DNA of 18,087 nt from DAOUEG01 sp964595455 (GCA_964595455.1 CAZQQL010000066.1:1-18087); one strand, 5' to 3'. Numbered from the stretch's first letter, positions 1-7,626 are shown. Numbers and translations: made by a program. Notes: generated by a model not told the origin, from the letters alone.

Positions 1-1958
1 GCACCAACTGCGGGCCGCGGTTCACCATCATCGCGGACATTCCCTACGACCGCCCCAACACGACGATGCAGAAGTTTACGATGTGTCCGGCCTGCCGGAA
101 AGAGTATGAGAACCCCCTCGACCGCCGGTTCCATGCCCAGCCAAATGCCTGCCCGGTCTGCGGCCCAAGGCTGGAGCTCTTGGATAATCAGGGAGCCTCA
201 ATTTCCGTAAATGAGCCGGGGAATAAATCCCCCTTAATCCCCCTTTACGAAAGGGGGGGACAAGAAAGGAGTTCTTCCCCGGACTACGGCCGCGTTACCG
301 CCGGGCTACTCAGGCAGGGCAAGATTGTGGCAATCAAAGGGTTGGGTGGATTCCTGCTGGCCTGCGACGCCACGAACGAAGCCGCCGTAACCACCCTGCG
401 GGAGCGGAAGAAGCGGCCGGCCAAACCGTTCGCGGTGATGCTCGGTTCCATCGAGGAAATCAGGAAGCATTGCCGGATTTCCGATGCCGAAACAGCGTTA
501 TTGCAGTCGCCGGGAAGCCCCATCGTCCTCGTACCGTGGCAGGAAGAAAGCGCCATCGCCCGGGCGGTGGCGCCGGGGCTGAAGCACCTCGGGGTGATGC
601 TGCCGTACACTCCCCTCCATCACCTGCTGATGCACGATGCGGGTATCCCGCTGGTTATGACGAGCGGCAATCTCAGCGAGGAGCCGATCGTAAAGGACAA
701 CGATGAAGCCCTCAGTCGATTGGGCTCCATCGCCGACTATTTCCTCGTCCATGACCGGGACATCTACTCCCGCTACGATGACAGCGTCATGACCGTGGAA
801 CTGGGAATGTCCCGGTACGTCCGCCGGGCGCGAGGGGCCGCTCCCTACCCGGTCAGGATGCCGGAAACCGGGAAACAGGTCCTCGCCTGCGGGGCGGAAG
901 AGAAGAACGCCTTCTGCCTGACGCGGGACAACTATGCGTTTGTCAGCCAGCACATCGGGGATATGGAAAACCTGGAAACGCTGGAGCATTTCAGCCAGAC
1001 CATCGAATTATACAAAAAGCTCTTCAGGATCGAACCGGAACTTCTCGCCTGCGACCTGCACCCGGAGTACCTGCCGACCAAGTACGCCCGCGAACTGGCC
1101 GAAAAGGCTGGACTGCCGTTGTTGGAGGTCCAGCACCACCACGCCCACATCGCCGCCTGCCTGGCGGACAACGGCATCGATGAACGAGTCATCGGGGTAT
1201 CGCTGGACGGTACCGGCTACGGGACAGACGGCCGTATCTGGGGCGGGGAATTCCTGGCGGCTGACTGTGCCGGCTTCGAGCGCCTGTCCCACCTGGAATA
1301 CCTGCCGCTGCCGGGCGGGGCGCAGGCTATCAGGCGACCGTACCGGGCGGCCGTCGGGTATCTGCAGGCGCTGGACATCGATATGGACGGCCTGTCGTTC
1401 GTCAATGAGATAGATAAAGCCGAACTCGACATAATCCGGGAGCAGGTCGATAAAAAAATCAACACGCCGCTGACCTCCAGCATGGGACGGCTGTTCGACG
1501 TCGTCGCGGCGATGACCGGCATCCGCACCGTCGTCCAGTACGACGCCCATGCCGCCATCGACCTGGAAACCGCGGCTGCGTCTTTGTCTGAAGAGGACGG
1601 CGTCTACCCGTTCACCACCGGGACGGAGAACGGCATCACGGTCGTCCGGCTGCGGCACCTGCTGTCCGCCGTCGCCCATGAAGTACGCAGCAGGACGCCG
1701 GCGGAGGTCATCGCCGCCCGGTTCCACAATACCGTCGCGGAGATGGTACTGACACTAAGCAAGATTATTTCAGAAAAGACCGGCTTGAAAAGCGCGGCGC
1801 TGAGTGGCGGCGTTTTTCAGAACCGGCTACTATTAAGTAAGACGGTCTTGAAACTCGAGTCCGCCGGTTTCCGGGTGTATACCCACCGGCAGGTACCCTG
1901 CAATGACGGGGGCATATCGCTGGGACAGGCAGTGATAGCCCGCCATAAGGAGGCATGA
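1..1958 (+). CDS. hypF: Carbamoyltransferase HypF, 5' end outside the window
   Basis: HypF uses carbamoyl phosphate and ATP to make the thiocarbamate on HypE that becomes the CN ligands of the [NiFe]-hydrogenase active site. The frame is already open at base 3 (reads TNCGPRF), so the ATG at 66 is internal and the acylphosphatase-like N-terminus is missing. Visible in order: the zinc-finger segment (CPAC near nt 87, CPVC near nt 150), the YrdC/Sua5-like carbamoyl-adenylate domain (IVAIKGLGGF near nt 325 onward), and the Kae1-like domain with the HHHAH metal motif near nt 1135, DGTGYGTDG near nt 1208 and SGGVFQN near nt 1803. An unusual low-complexity segment of about 35 residues, partly encoded by a palindromic repeat (226-259), separates the zinc fingers from the YrdC domain. 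The next gene starts 1 bp after the TGA stop, so co-transcription is likely. Confidence 0.96.
   Translation, partial: TNCGPRFTIIADIPYDRPNTTMQKFTMCPACRKEYENPLDRRFHAQPNACPVCGPRLELLDNQGASISVNEPGNKSPLIPLYERGGQERSSSPDYGRVTAGLLRQGKIVAIKGLGGFLLACDATNEAAVTTLRERKKRPAKPFAVMLGSIEEIRKHCRISDAETALLQSPGSPIVLVPWQEESAIARAVAPGLKHLGVMLPYTPLHHLLMHDAGIPLVMTSGNLSEEPIVKDNDEALSRLGSIADYFLVHDRDIYSRYDDSVMTVELGMSRYVRRARGAAPYPVRMPETGKQVLACGAEEKNAFCLTRDNYAFVSQHIGDMENLETLEHFSQTIELYKKLFRIEPELLACDLHPEYLPTKYARELAEKAGLPLLEVQHHHAHIAACLADNGIDERVIGVSLDGTGYGTDGRIWGGEFLAADCAGFERLSHLEYLPLPGGAQAIRRPYRAAVGYLQALDIDMDGLSFVNEIDKAELDIIREQVDKKINTPLTSSMGRLFDVVAAMTGIRTVVQYDAHAAIDLETAAASLSEEDGVYPFTTGTENGITVVRLRHLLSAVAHEVRSRTPAEVIAARFHNTVAEMVLTLSKIISEKTGLKSAALSGGVFQNRLLLSKTVLKLESAGFRVYTHRQVPCNDGGISLGQAVIARHKEA
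226..259. repeat. Palindromic repeat inside the hypF reading frame
   Basis: The 10-mer AATCCCCCTT occurs twice in tandem (226-235, 236-245). The second copy runs into a hairpin of CCCCCTTT (239-246), loop ACG, AAAGGGGG (250-257). It is translated as part of a KSPLIPLYERGG stretch where HypF normally has only a short linker. It looks like a dispersed palindromic element inserted in frame. Other copies would have to be found elsewhere in the genome to confirm that. Confidence 0.6.
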
Positions 1959-1959
1959 T

Positions 1960-2526
1960 ATGAAGAAGAAACTCGGCCCGCAGCCAATGGTCTGGCCGCA
2001 TCCCGCTGTGCTCGTCGGGGCGGTGGTGGACGGGCAGCCGGACTTCGCTGCCGCAGCCTGGACGGGGGTCGCGGCCAGCACGCCGCCCCAGGTAACGGTC
2101 TCCCTCCAGCCGCACCGGTACAGCCTGCGCGGCATTTATCAGACCCGGGCTTTTTCCATCAACGTGCCCTCGGCGGACCTCGTCAAGGAGACGGACTACT
2201 GCGGCCTCGTCTCCGGCAAGGACACGGACAAGGTGAAGGACTGCAACTTCCACGTTTTCTACGGAGAGACGAAGGGCGCGCCCCTCATCGAGGAGTGCCC
2301 GGTCAACCTGGAATGCATCGTCCGGCACATGCTCAACCTGGGGAGCCATGTCCTCATCGTCGGGCAGGTCATCGAGTCCCATATATCAGATAGCATCCTC
2401 GTGGACGGGAAGCCCTCTTATGAGAAAGCCGGGCTGTTCGTCTTCGGGCCCGGGACATATAACCGCGTCGGCGAGACCATCGCGGAAGCGTTCAAAACAG
2501 GCAGGGACATCAAGGGAGGCAGGTAA
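1960..2526 (+). CDS. Flavin reductase-like FMN-binding protein (copy 1)
   Basis: This 188-residue protein resembles the Flavin_Reduct family, the FMN-binding split-barrel group that includes small archaeal ferric/flavin reductases. Features seen: the N-terminal PHPAVLVGAVVDGQPDFAAA strand region, a central TPPQVTVSLQPHRYSLRGI segment, RAFSINVPSADLVKETDYCG, and a conserved EECPVNLECIV segment near residue 107 with paired cysteines. The substrate cannot be told from sequence. AGGAGG at 1948-1953 lies 6 bases before the ATG, and hypF ends 1 bp upstream, so it is translated from the hyp operon. It is clearly a paralogue of the following gene. A role in supplying electrons for hydrogenase assembly is only a guess from position. 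Confidence 0.85.
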   Translation: MKKKLGPQPMVWPHPAVLVGAVVDGQPDFAAAAWTGVAASTPPQVTVSLQPHRYSLRGIYQTRAFSINVPSADLVKETDYCGLVSGKDTDKVKDCNFHVFYGETKGAPLIEECPVNLECIVRHMLNLGSHVLIVGQVIESHISDSILVDGKPSYEKAGLFVFGPGTYNRVGETIAEAFKTGRDIKGGR

Positions 2527-3098
2527 TGAGCAAAAAAGAGTTCGAACCCCAGCCATGGTTGTTCCCCAATCCGACCGTTCTCGTCGGGACGGTCTATAAC
2601 GGCAAGCCGAACGTTGCCACGTACGCCTGGTGCGGCATCGGCGGCGGCGAGCCTCCCATCGTGACCCTGGCGGTCCGCCACCAGCGGCATACCCTCCAGG
2701 GCATCTACCAGAACCGGGCGTTCTCGGTCAATGTTCCTGCCGAGGACTTCATCGCCGAAACGGATTATTGCGGCACTGTCTCCGGCCGGGACACGGACAA
2801 GATAAAGGACTGCGGGTTTACCGTCTTCTACGGTACCCTGAAAACGACCCCCCTCATCGAGGAGTGCCCGGTCAACCTGGAGTGCGAGGTCCTGCACATC
2901 ATGGATGTCGGGCTGCATGCCCTGGTCATCGGTAAGGTCATCAGCACGCGGGTCACCGGCTTCTGCCTCACGGACGGCATGCCGGACATCACCAAGATAC
3001 GCCCCATCATCTACAGCCGGGGCAAGCCGCCGCGGTACAACGCCGTCGGACCGGTCATCGGGGAGCCGTTCGTGACCGGCAAGGATTTCAAGAAGTAG
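2526..3098 (+). CDS. Flavin reductase-like FMN-binding protein (copy 2)
   Basis: This 190-residue protein is the tandem paralogue of the preceding gene. Shared blocks include NPTVLVGTV at the N-terminus, RAFSVNVPAEDFIAETDYCG in the middle, SGRDTDKIKDC, and PLIEECPVNLECEV. The family is the flavin reductase-like FMN-binding split barrel, with FMN-dependent reduction of a flavin or metal as the expected activity. The ATG overlaps the previous TAA by one base (TAATG), which indicates translational coupling. The C-terminus keeps a YNAVGPVIGEPFVTGKDF segment matching YNRVGETIAEAFKTGRD of copy 1. Both copies keep the cysteines and the full domain, so neither looks decayed. Confidence 0.85.
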   Translation: MSKKEFEPQPWLFPNPTVLVGTVYNGKPNVATYAWCGIGGGEPPIVTLAVRHQRHTLQGIYQNRAFSVNVPAEDFIAETDYCGTVSGRDTDKIKDCGFTVFYGTLKTTPLIEECPVNLECEVLHIMDVGLHALVIGKVISTRVTGFCLTDGMPDITKIRPIIYSRGKPPRYNAVGPVIGEPFVTGKDFKK

Positions 3099-3157
3099 AA
3101 ATGAATCCGCCGTAATTCATCCATATTTTTTTGGGAGATGGATAGCGCGAGGCAAGC

Positions 3158-3397
3158 ATGTGTTTAGCAATTCCAGCACTGATTAAAACGATCAACGGTG
3201 AGCAGGCCGAGGTTGACATCGAGGGGGTGACCCGGGACGTAAGCCTGCAACTGACCCCCGAAGCAAAAGTGGGCGATTACGTCCTGCTGCATACCGGGTA
3301 CGCCATCAGCGTCATCGACGCGGCGGAGGCGGAGGAGACCCTGGGCATCCTGCGGGAGATCGCCGACCTGAACGAGGCGGCGGCAAAGGAAGGGTAG
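3158..3397 (+). CDS. hypC: Hydrogenase assembly chaperone HypC
   Basis: HypC is the small chaperone that, with HypD, carries the Fe(CN)2CO group to the hydrogenase large-subunit precursor. The protein has 79 residues, normal for the family. It begins with the signature MCLAIP, whose Cys2 (after Met removal) binds the iron and contacts HypD. It continues with the typical beta-barrel pattern, including GDYVLLHTGYAIS around residues 39-51. The ribosome binding site is weak (GAGG about 6 bases before the ATG). It lies 59 bp after the second flavin reductase gene and 132 bp before hypD, the latter gap being filled by a repeat. Confidence 0.96.
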   Translation: MCLAIPALIKTINGEQAEVDIEGVTRDVSLQLTPEAKVGDYVLLHTGYAISVIDAAEAEETLGILREIADLNEAAAKEG

Positions 3398-3404
3398 CGC
3401 ACTC

Positions 3405-3516
3405 TGTCATTGCGAATCCGCCTTGGGCGGATGAAGCAATCCCAAACTAAGGCAAAAAGGTACATCCGGATTGCCACGCTGGTCTCGGCTTATACCGGGA
3501 CCGCTCCGCAATGACA
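3405..3516. repeat. REP/MITE-like repeat between hypC and hypD
   Basis: This 112-bp non-coding unit is bounded by the perfect inverted 10-mers TGTCATTGCG (3405-3414) and CGCAATGACA (3507-3516). Inside it are further inverted pieces, such as AGCAATCC against GGATTGC. The arrangement looks like a palindromic dispersed repeat and not a gene. It sits in an operon where hypC and hypD are usually close together. Confidence 0.6.
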
Positions 3517-3529
3517 CAATACATAGTCC

Positions 3530-4612
3530 ATGAAATACGTCGAAGAATATAGAAATCCGGAACTGGCAAAGACACTGCTGGAACGTATCCATAAAATATC
3601 GCGCAAGCCCGCCCGGCTGATGGAGTTCTGCGGCGGGCATACCGTGGCCATCTTCAAGAACGGACTGCGGCAGCTACTGCCCAAAAACATAGAAATGCTC
3701 TCCGGCCCCGGCTGCCCGGTCTGCGTCACTGCGGCAGGCGACCTGGACAGGGCCATCGCCATGGGCCGGCTGCCGGGCGTGATCATCGCTTCGTTCGGGG
3801 ACATGATACGGGTGCCGGGCAGCTATACCAGCCTCCAGAAGGCGAGGGCGGAAGGGGCGGACATCCGCGTTGTCTATTCCGCGCAGGACGCCGTGGCGAT
3901 AGCCAAAGACAATCCGGATAAAAAAGTGATTTTCATCGGTATCGGCTTCGAGACCACGGCCCCGACCATCGCCGCGTCCATCCTCCAGGCGGAAAAGCTG
4001 GGGTTGAAAAATTACTTCGTGTTATCTTTACATAAAGTAGCGCCGCCGATCATGAAGGCCATCCTCGATCTCGGGGAGGTCAACCTGACCGGCATCATCT
4101 GCCCCGGCCACGTCAGCTCCATCATCGGCACGAAGCCGTACGAGTTTATTCCCCGGGACTACGGCATCGCCTGCGCGGTGTCCGGATTCGAGCCGGTGGA
4201 CATGCTCCTGGCGGTGGAACGGCTCATCGAGCAAATTGAGAACAGTGAGCCGAAGGTGGAAAACGCCTACTCGCGCGGGGTCAGGGCCGAGGGTAACCTG
4301 CCGGCGCTGAAGTTGATGGACGCTGTCTTCGAGCCCGGCGACGCCAACTGGCGCGGTATCGGCGTCGTGCCGGGGAGCGGGCTGGTGCTGCGGGAGCAAT
4401 ACGCGGCCTTCGACGCTGGCCGGCGCTTCGAGGTGGACCCCGGTCCCGCGATAGAACCGAAGGGCTGTCTGTGCGGAAGCATTTTACGCGGTGTCGCGAC
4501 GCCGCTGGAATGCAAGCTGTTCCGCTCAGCCTGCACGCCGGAGCACCCGGTAGGGCCGTGCATGGTGTCCTCAGAGGGCTGCTGCGCGACCTACTACAAG
4601 TTCGGCGAATAG
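3530..4612 (+). CDS. hypD: Hydrogenase maturation protein HypD
   Basis: HypD is the [4Fe-4S] protein that, in complex with HypC, is the scaffold on which the Fe(CN)2CO moiety is built for [NiFe]-hydrogenase. The product has 360 residues, close to family length. Conserved elements seen are FCGGHT (Cys34), GPGCPVC (Cys62 and Cys65, the redox-active pair), GFETTAPT around residue 144 and GHVSSIIG near residue 198. The C-terminal cysteine-rich cluster contains CLCGSILRG and SEGCCATYYKFG and holds the iron-sulfur cluster. No Shine-Dalgarno sequence is obvious before the ATG. The region just upstream is the inverted-end repeat, so translation may depend on read-through from hypC or use a weak start. 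Confidence 0.96.
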   Translation: MKYVEEYRNPELAKTLLERIHKISRKPARLMEFCGGHTVAIFKNGLRQLLPKNIEMLSGPGCPVCVTAAGDLDRAIAMGRLPGVIIASFGDMIRVPGSYTSLQKARAEGADIRVVYSAQDAVAIAKDNPDKKVIFIGIGFETTAPTIAASILQAEKLGLKNYFVLSLHKVAPPIMKAILDLGEVNLTGIICPGHVSSIIGTKPYEFIPRDYGIACAVSGFEPVDMLLAVERLIEQIENSEPKVENAYSRGVRAEGNLPALKLMDAVFEPGDANWRGIGVVPGSGLVLREQYAAFDAGRRFEVDPGPAIEPKGCLCGSILRGVATPLECKLFRSACTPEHPVGPCMVSSEGCCATYYKFGE

Positions 4613-4805
4613 TTCACAGTTCAGAACTCAAAGCTGAAAACCACAGCATAGAAGCTAAAAGTGACCCGGGCTGCGATTTGAAGGTAAAGCCGCCTTTGAG
4701 CGGTTGACTCCATTGTCTTCTGAGGGAACAGGCTTTTCAGCCCTTTGGCCGGGGACGCTCTGTAAAAGCTGAGGCCAGCGATCACTCAACCCATAAAATA
4801 CTTCG
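4613..4805. other. Intergenic region between convergent hypD and regulator gene
   Basis: This stretch separates the 3' ends of two convergent genes. It contains a few short imperfect inverted repeats (for example GCCGC against GCGGT near 4688-4705) but no convincing terminator with a T-run and no supportable gene. Confidence 0.4.
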
Positions 4806-5135
4806 CTACTCGTTTCCCAGCAGACCCTTCATGGTCGTCTGGTAGGCAGCAAGCGCCAGCCTGCCCTTGTCCGTCAGCTTCAACACGGTATGCGGCTTTT
4901 TTCCTTTGAACTGCTTGGCAATCGCGATATAGCCGGCTTCTTCCAGCTTGCTCATGTTGGCGGAAAGATTACCCCACGTCAGACCGGTCCGGTTCAGGAG
5001 GTAGACGGCATCACCTTCATCTACTACGGATAGATAGAGCAGTATCGCCAGTCTGGCTGGTGAATGGACCAGCCGGTCTATATTCATGACCCCGGAGACG
5101 GCATCTTCCTGACGGTTTTCCTCTTGACTACCCAC
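4806..5135 (-). CDS. Winged-helix DNA-binding transcriptional regulator
   Basis: This 109-residue protein has a winged-helix fold like the MarR/ArsR-type regulators of the HTH_27 kind. NIDRLVHSPARLAILLYLSV forms helix 1-2, LTWGNLSANMSKLEEAGYI is the helix-turn-helix, and KKPHTVLKLTDKGRLALAAY is the wing. The chosen GTG start at 5135 has GAGGT upstream and overlaps the stop of the membrane-protein gene by 8 bases. An ATG at 5087 is an alternative. Its linkage to a membrane protein behind one promoter, with a palindrome just after the -10 box, suggests that it represses its own operon. The signal sensed is unknown. Confidence 0.8.
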   Translation of the reverse strand: MGSQEENRQEDAVSGVMNIDRLVHSPARLAILLYLSVVDEGDAVYLLNRTGLTWGNLSANMSKLEEAGYIAIAKQFKGKKPHTVLKLTDKGRLALAAYQTTMKGLLGNE

Positions 5136-5757
5136 TTTCGCTGACCTCTACTGGAGGATACCTGCGCAGGAACGTCGCAAATACGAATCCGGCTGCAATC
5201 AGGAACAGGACCGCCATTCCCAGGCACAGCGCCGGCAGTACGACAGCAGAAACGATGACCGTTTCCAGGTATTTTCCAAGGGGCAGTATGAGACCGACAA
5301 TGCTGCCGTATATATACAGGCGCTTCATGTCCAGGTAATAGGCTGCGATGGAAAAAACAAAAAGCGGGGTGAGACTGACGGGGAGAAGGGTGACCCATGC
5401 CCGTCCTTCCTCGGCTTCCCGGACGCCGGTCAAACTGAGCAGCACGCCGGCGATGAGGACGAAGATGGGTATGACGGCGAACTTGCTGAGCCTGCGACGT
5501 CGCTCCTGCGTAAACTTCACGCTTCCCAGCCTGGGTATTACCTTATACCTTCTCAGCACGACTATCGCGCCCAGAACGAGAAACGCCGCGGGCAGTACCA
5601 TCACTCCACTGAGCAGATCGCTGGCGGCATAACGGCTGAGAAGGATGATGAGCCCTATTTCCAACAAGATCAATCCGGTAACGGCTTCAATTGAGCCGTC
5701 CTGAAAGAAAGAGGTAAAAACGCTGCGTTCGAGCTTCCGGCTCGTCGTATTATTCAT
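5128..5757 (-). CDS. Multi-pass membrane protein of unknown function
   Basis: I do not recognise a named family. The 209-residue product from the ATG at 5757 shows about six hydrophobic segments, including GLILLEIGLIILL, VMVLPAAFLVLGAIVVL, VIPIFVLIAGVLL, SLTPLFVFSIAAYY, YGSIVGLILPLG and a final long one ending LIAAGFVFATFL. A basic cytoplasmic loop (ERRRRL) follows the second. The frame could extend four codons to a TTG at 5769, but the ATG is more likely. It is the first gene of a two-gene operon with the winged-helix regulator and probably acts in the cytoplasmic membrane. Confidence 0.75.
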   Translation of the reverse strand: MNNTTSRKLERSVFTSFFQDGSIEAVTGLILLEIGLIILLSRYAASDLLSGVMVLPAAFLVLGAIVVLRRYKVIPRLGSVKFTQERRRRLSKFAVIPIFVLIAGVLLSLTGVREAEEGRAWVTLLPVSLTPLFVFSIAAYYLDMKRLYIYGSIVGLILPLGKYLETVIVSAVVLPALCLGMAVLFLIAAGFVFATFLRRYPPVEVSESG

Positions 5758-5778
5758 CTCATTAACCAACTTTAATAA

Positions 5779-5792
5779 ATAAAGTACTTTAT
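5779..5792. promoter_or_regulatory. Palindromic operator ATAAAGTACTTTAT
   Basis: This perfect 14-bp palindrome lies 1 base downstream of the -10 box and about 22 bases upstream of the membrane-protein ATG. The position is classic for a repressor site that blocks initiation. The regulator encoded in the same operon (4806-5135) is the natural candidate to bind it. Confidence 0.6.
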
Positions 5793-5793
5793 G

Positions 5794-5822
5794 ATAGTAT
5801 CATGGTTTTTCATTGGTGTCAA
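5794..5822 (-). promoter_or_regulatory. Sigma70-type promoter of the membrane protein/regulator operon
   Basis: On the minus strand a perfect -35 box TTGACA (5817-5822) and a -10 box TACTAT (5794-5799) are separated by 17 bases. A TG sits one base before the -10, giving an extended -10. The palindromic operator follows directly. Confidence 0.65.
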
Positions 5823-5895
5823 CACCGCTAACACATGGCTCCATTTCATGTCCTCCGAGATAAACTTTGAATAGGGACAGGCGGGGAGGCTGGGG

Positions 5896-6420
5896 ATGTT
5901 CTACGACGATTGGTACGACCTGGTAAGGATTCTGGTGGTGGGGGTGCTGGCTTACGCCGGCTTGATACTCATCCAACGCATCAGCGGCAAGCGCACCCTC
6001 TCCAAGATGAACGCCTTCGATCTCATCGTGACGGTGGCGCTTGGTTCCACCCTGGCCACGATACTGCTTTCCAGCGAGGTCTCCCTGTCTGAAGGTATTC
6101 TCGCTTTTTTGGTGCTGATCGGGCTCCAATTCGCCGTTACCTGGCTGTCCACCCGCTGGAAACCGATTACGAAAATCGTCAAGGATGAGCCCCGCCTGCT
6201 GTTGTATCGCGGCAGGTTCCTGAAAGACGCCATGAAGCAGGAGCGCGTCCTGGAAGCGGAGGTCCGGCAGGCGGCCCGGTCCAGCGGCTATGCCGCCCTG
6301 GATGACATCGGGGCCGTCGTACTGGAAACGGACGGCAGCCTGTCCGTGATCAGTTCCACGGATAAGGGCAATACGGCGCTGCAGGATGTCGAACTGCCGG
6401 GCGATACAGGACAAAAATAG
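5896..6420 (+). CDS. DUF421 (YetF/YcaP-like) membrane protein
   Basis: This 174-residue protein matches the DUF421 pattern. An N-terminal membrane part contains three hydrophobic segments (VVGVLAYAGLILI, MNAFDLIVTVALGSTLATIL and GILAFLVLIGLQFAVTWL) with the conserved RISGKRTLSKMNAFDLIVTV block. A small soluble C-terminal domain (EPRLLLYRGRFLKDAM and DDIGAVVLETDGSLSVI) follows. The molecular function of the family is not established. GGGGAGG lies just before the ATG. It is divergent from the membrane protein/regulator operon and sits upstream of hypE, but the 190-bp gap suggests separate transcription. Confidence 0.88.
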   Translation: MFYDDWYDLVRILVVGVLAYAGLILIQRISGKRTLSKMNAFDLIVTVALGSTLATILLSSEVSLSEGILAFLVLIGLQFAVTWLSTRWKPITKIVKDEPRLLLYRGRFLKDAMKQERVLEAEVRQAARSSGYAALDDIGAVVLETDGSLSVISSTDKGNTALQDVELPGDTGQK

Positions 6421-6517
6421 CAGCGTACCGTAACATTCCCCGCGTCATGGAACGTATTGCACGAAGCCGGGCACAGTCCAGGGATTCGCTGCAAAGGACT
6501 AAACCTGCACGATGGGT

Positions 6518-6540
6518 CGCCTCTCTTTCAAAGAGAGGCG
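6518..6540. repeat. Perfect hairpin between DUF421 gene and hypE
   Basis: CGCCTCTCTTT (6518-6528) is followed after one base by its exact complement AAAGAGAGGCG (6530-6540). No T-run follows, so it is either a weak terminator-like structure for the DUF421 gene or a dispersed palindromic repeat like the one in hypF. Confidence 0.5.
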
Positions 6541-6571
6541 GGGAGAGATTTCCTTCACGCCTCACGATTAC

Positions 6572-6601
6572 CGGACATCGAACTCGTTCTCATGGTAAAA
6601 T
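6572..6601 (+). promoter_or_regulatory. Possible promoter very close to the hypE start
   Basis: A candidate -10 box TAAAAT (6596-6601) preceded by TGG gives an extended -10. CGGACA (6572-6577) lies 18 bases upstream as a partial -35. The expected transcription start falls only a few bases before the hypE ATG at 6611, which also lacks a ribosome binding site. Confidence 0.3.
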
Positions 6602-6610
6602 AGAACGATC

Positions 6611-7615
6611 ATGAACGAAGATAAAGTCCTCCTCGCGCACGGGAGCGGCGGGAAAATGAGCCAGGACCTCATCAAGGGCTTCATGCCGGACCTGGCCAAC
6701 CCGATCCTGAACAAGCTCGATGACTCAGCCGTGTTCGAGGTCTCCGGCCGGCTGGCGTTCACTACGGACAGCTACACCGTAAACCCGCTGTTCTTTCCCG
6801 GCGGGGACATAGGAAAACTGGCCGTCTGCGGCACCGTCAACGACCTCTCCATGTCCGGCGCCCGGCCGCTCTACCTGAGCCTCGCCTTCATCATCGAAGA
6901 GGGCCTGCCGTTCACCGACCTGAGAAAAGTCCTGGCTTCCATCAAGGCCGCTGCGGAAGAAGCCGGTGTCAGCATCGTGACCGGTGACACGAAGGTGGTC
7001 AACCAGGGCAGCGCGGACAAGTTGTTCATCAACACCGCCGGCGTCGGGCTGGTGCGGGAAGGCGCGAACATCTCGGCGTCCAATGCCAGGCCGGGAGACG
7101 TCGTCCTCATCAACGGGGGCATCGGGGACCACGGCATCGCCGTCATGAGCCAGAGAGAAGGCCTGACCTTCCAGACGCCGGTCCCGTCCGACTGCGCCCC
7201 GCTCAACGGCCTGGTGGCCGCCATGTTGGACGTCTGCCCGGAGCTGGGCTGCCTGCGCGACCCCACCCGGGGTGGCCTAGCCACCACGCTGAACGACTTC
7301 GCCGTACAATCAAAAGTGGGCATCAGGATCGATGAGAAAGCCCTGCCTGTTAATCGCTCCGTACTGGCCGCCTGTGAACTGCTCGGGCTGGACCCGCTCT
7401 ACATCGCCAACGAAGGCAAAGTGGTCGCCGTCGTCCCGCCGGAAAAGGCGGACGCCGTCCTCGCGGTCATGAAAGCGCACCGGTACGGGAAAGAAGCCTG
7501 CATCATCGGGGAAGTGACCGATAAACACCCCGGCCGCGTCGTCATGACGACCGCCCTCGGGGCTTCCCGCATCGTGGATGTGCCGGTGGGCGAACTGCTC
7601 CCGAGGATCTGCTGA
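6611..7615 (+). CDS. hypE: Hydrogenase maturation protein HypE
   Basis: HypE accepts the carbamoyl group from HypF on its C-terminal cysteine and dehydrates it with ATP to a thiocyanate, which supplies the CN ligands. The 334-residue product has the AIRS/PurM-like fold signatures: LLAHGSGGKMSQDLI at the N-terminus, FTTDSYTVNPLFFPGGDIGK, and the glycine-rich NDLSMSGARPLYLSL. The C-terminus ends exactly in PRIC, the invariant tail carrying the modified cysteine, so the TGA after it is a true stop and not selenocysteine. No Shine-Dalgarno sequence is visible before the ATG. The protease gene starts 12 bp downstream. Confidence 0.97.
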   Translation: MNEDKVLLAHGSGGKMSQDLIKGFMPDLANPILNKLDDSAVFEVSGRLAFTTDSYTVNPLFFPGGDIGKLAVCGTVNDLSMSGARPLYLSLAFIIEEGLPFTDLRKVLASIKAAAEEAGVSIVTGDTKVVNQGSADKLFINTAGVGLVREGANISASNARPGDVVLINGGIGDHGIAVMSQREGLTFQTPVPSDCAPLNGLVAAMLDVCPELGCLRDPTRGGLATTLNDFAVQSKVGIRIDEKALPVNRSVLAACELLGLDPLYIANEGKVVAVVPPEKADAVLAVMKAHRYGKEACIIGEVTDKHPGRVVMTTALGASRIVDVPVGELLPRIC

Positions 7616-7626
7616 AAGGACCTGCC

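Noticed and set aside
1008..1727. Reverse open frame of 239 codons within hypF
   Set aside because: It is a GC-rich shadow of the HypF Kae1-like domain, without a start signal or domain.
3099..3157. Terminator before hypC (ATGAAT/ATTCAT stem followed by a T-run)
   Set aside because: The stem is short and AT-rich, so it is unlikely to terminate well within the hyp operon.
7613..7615. In-frame TGA after hypE read as selenocysteine
   Set aside because: HypE normally ends in PRIC, and this protein ends exactly there, so the TGA is the stop.
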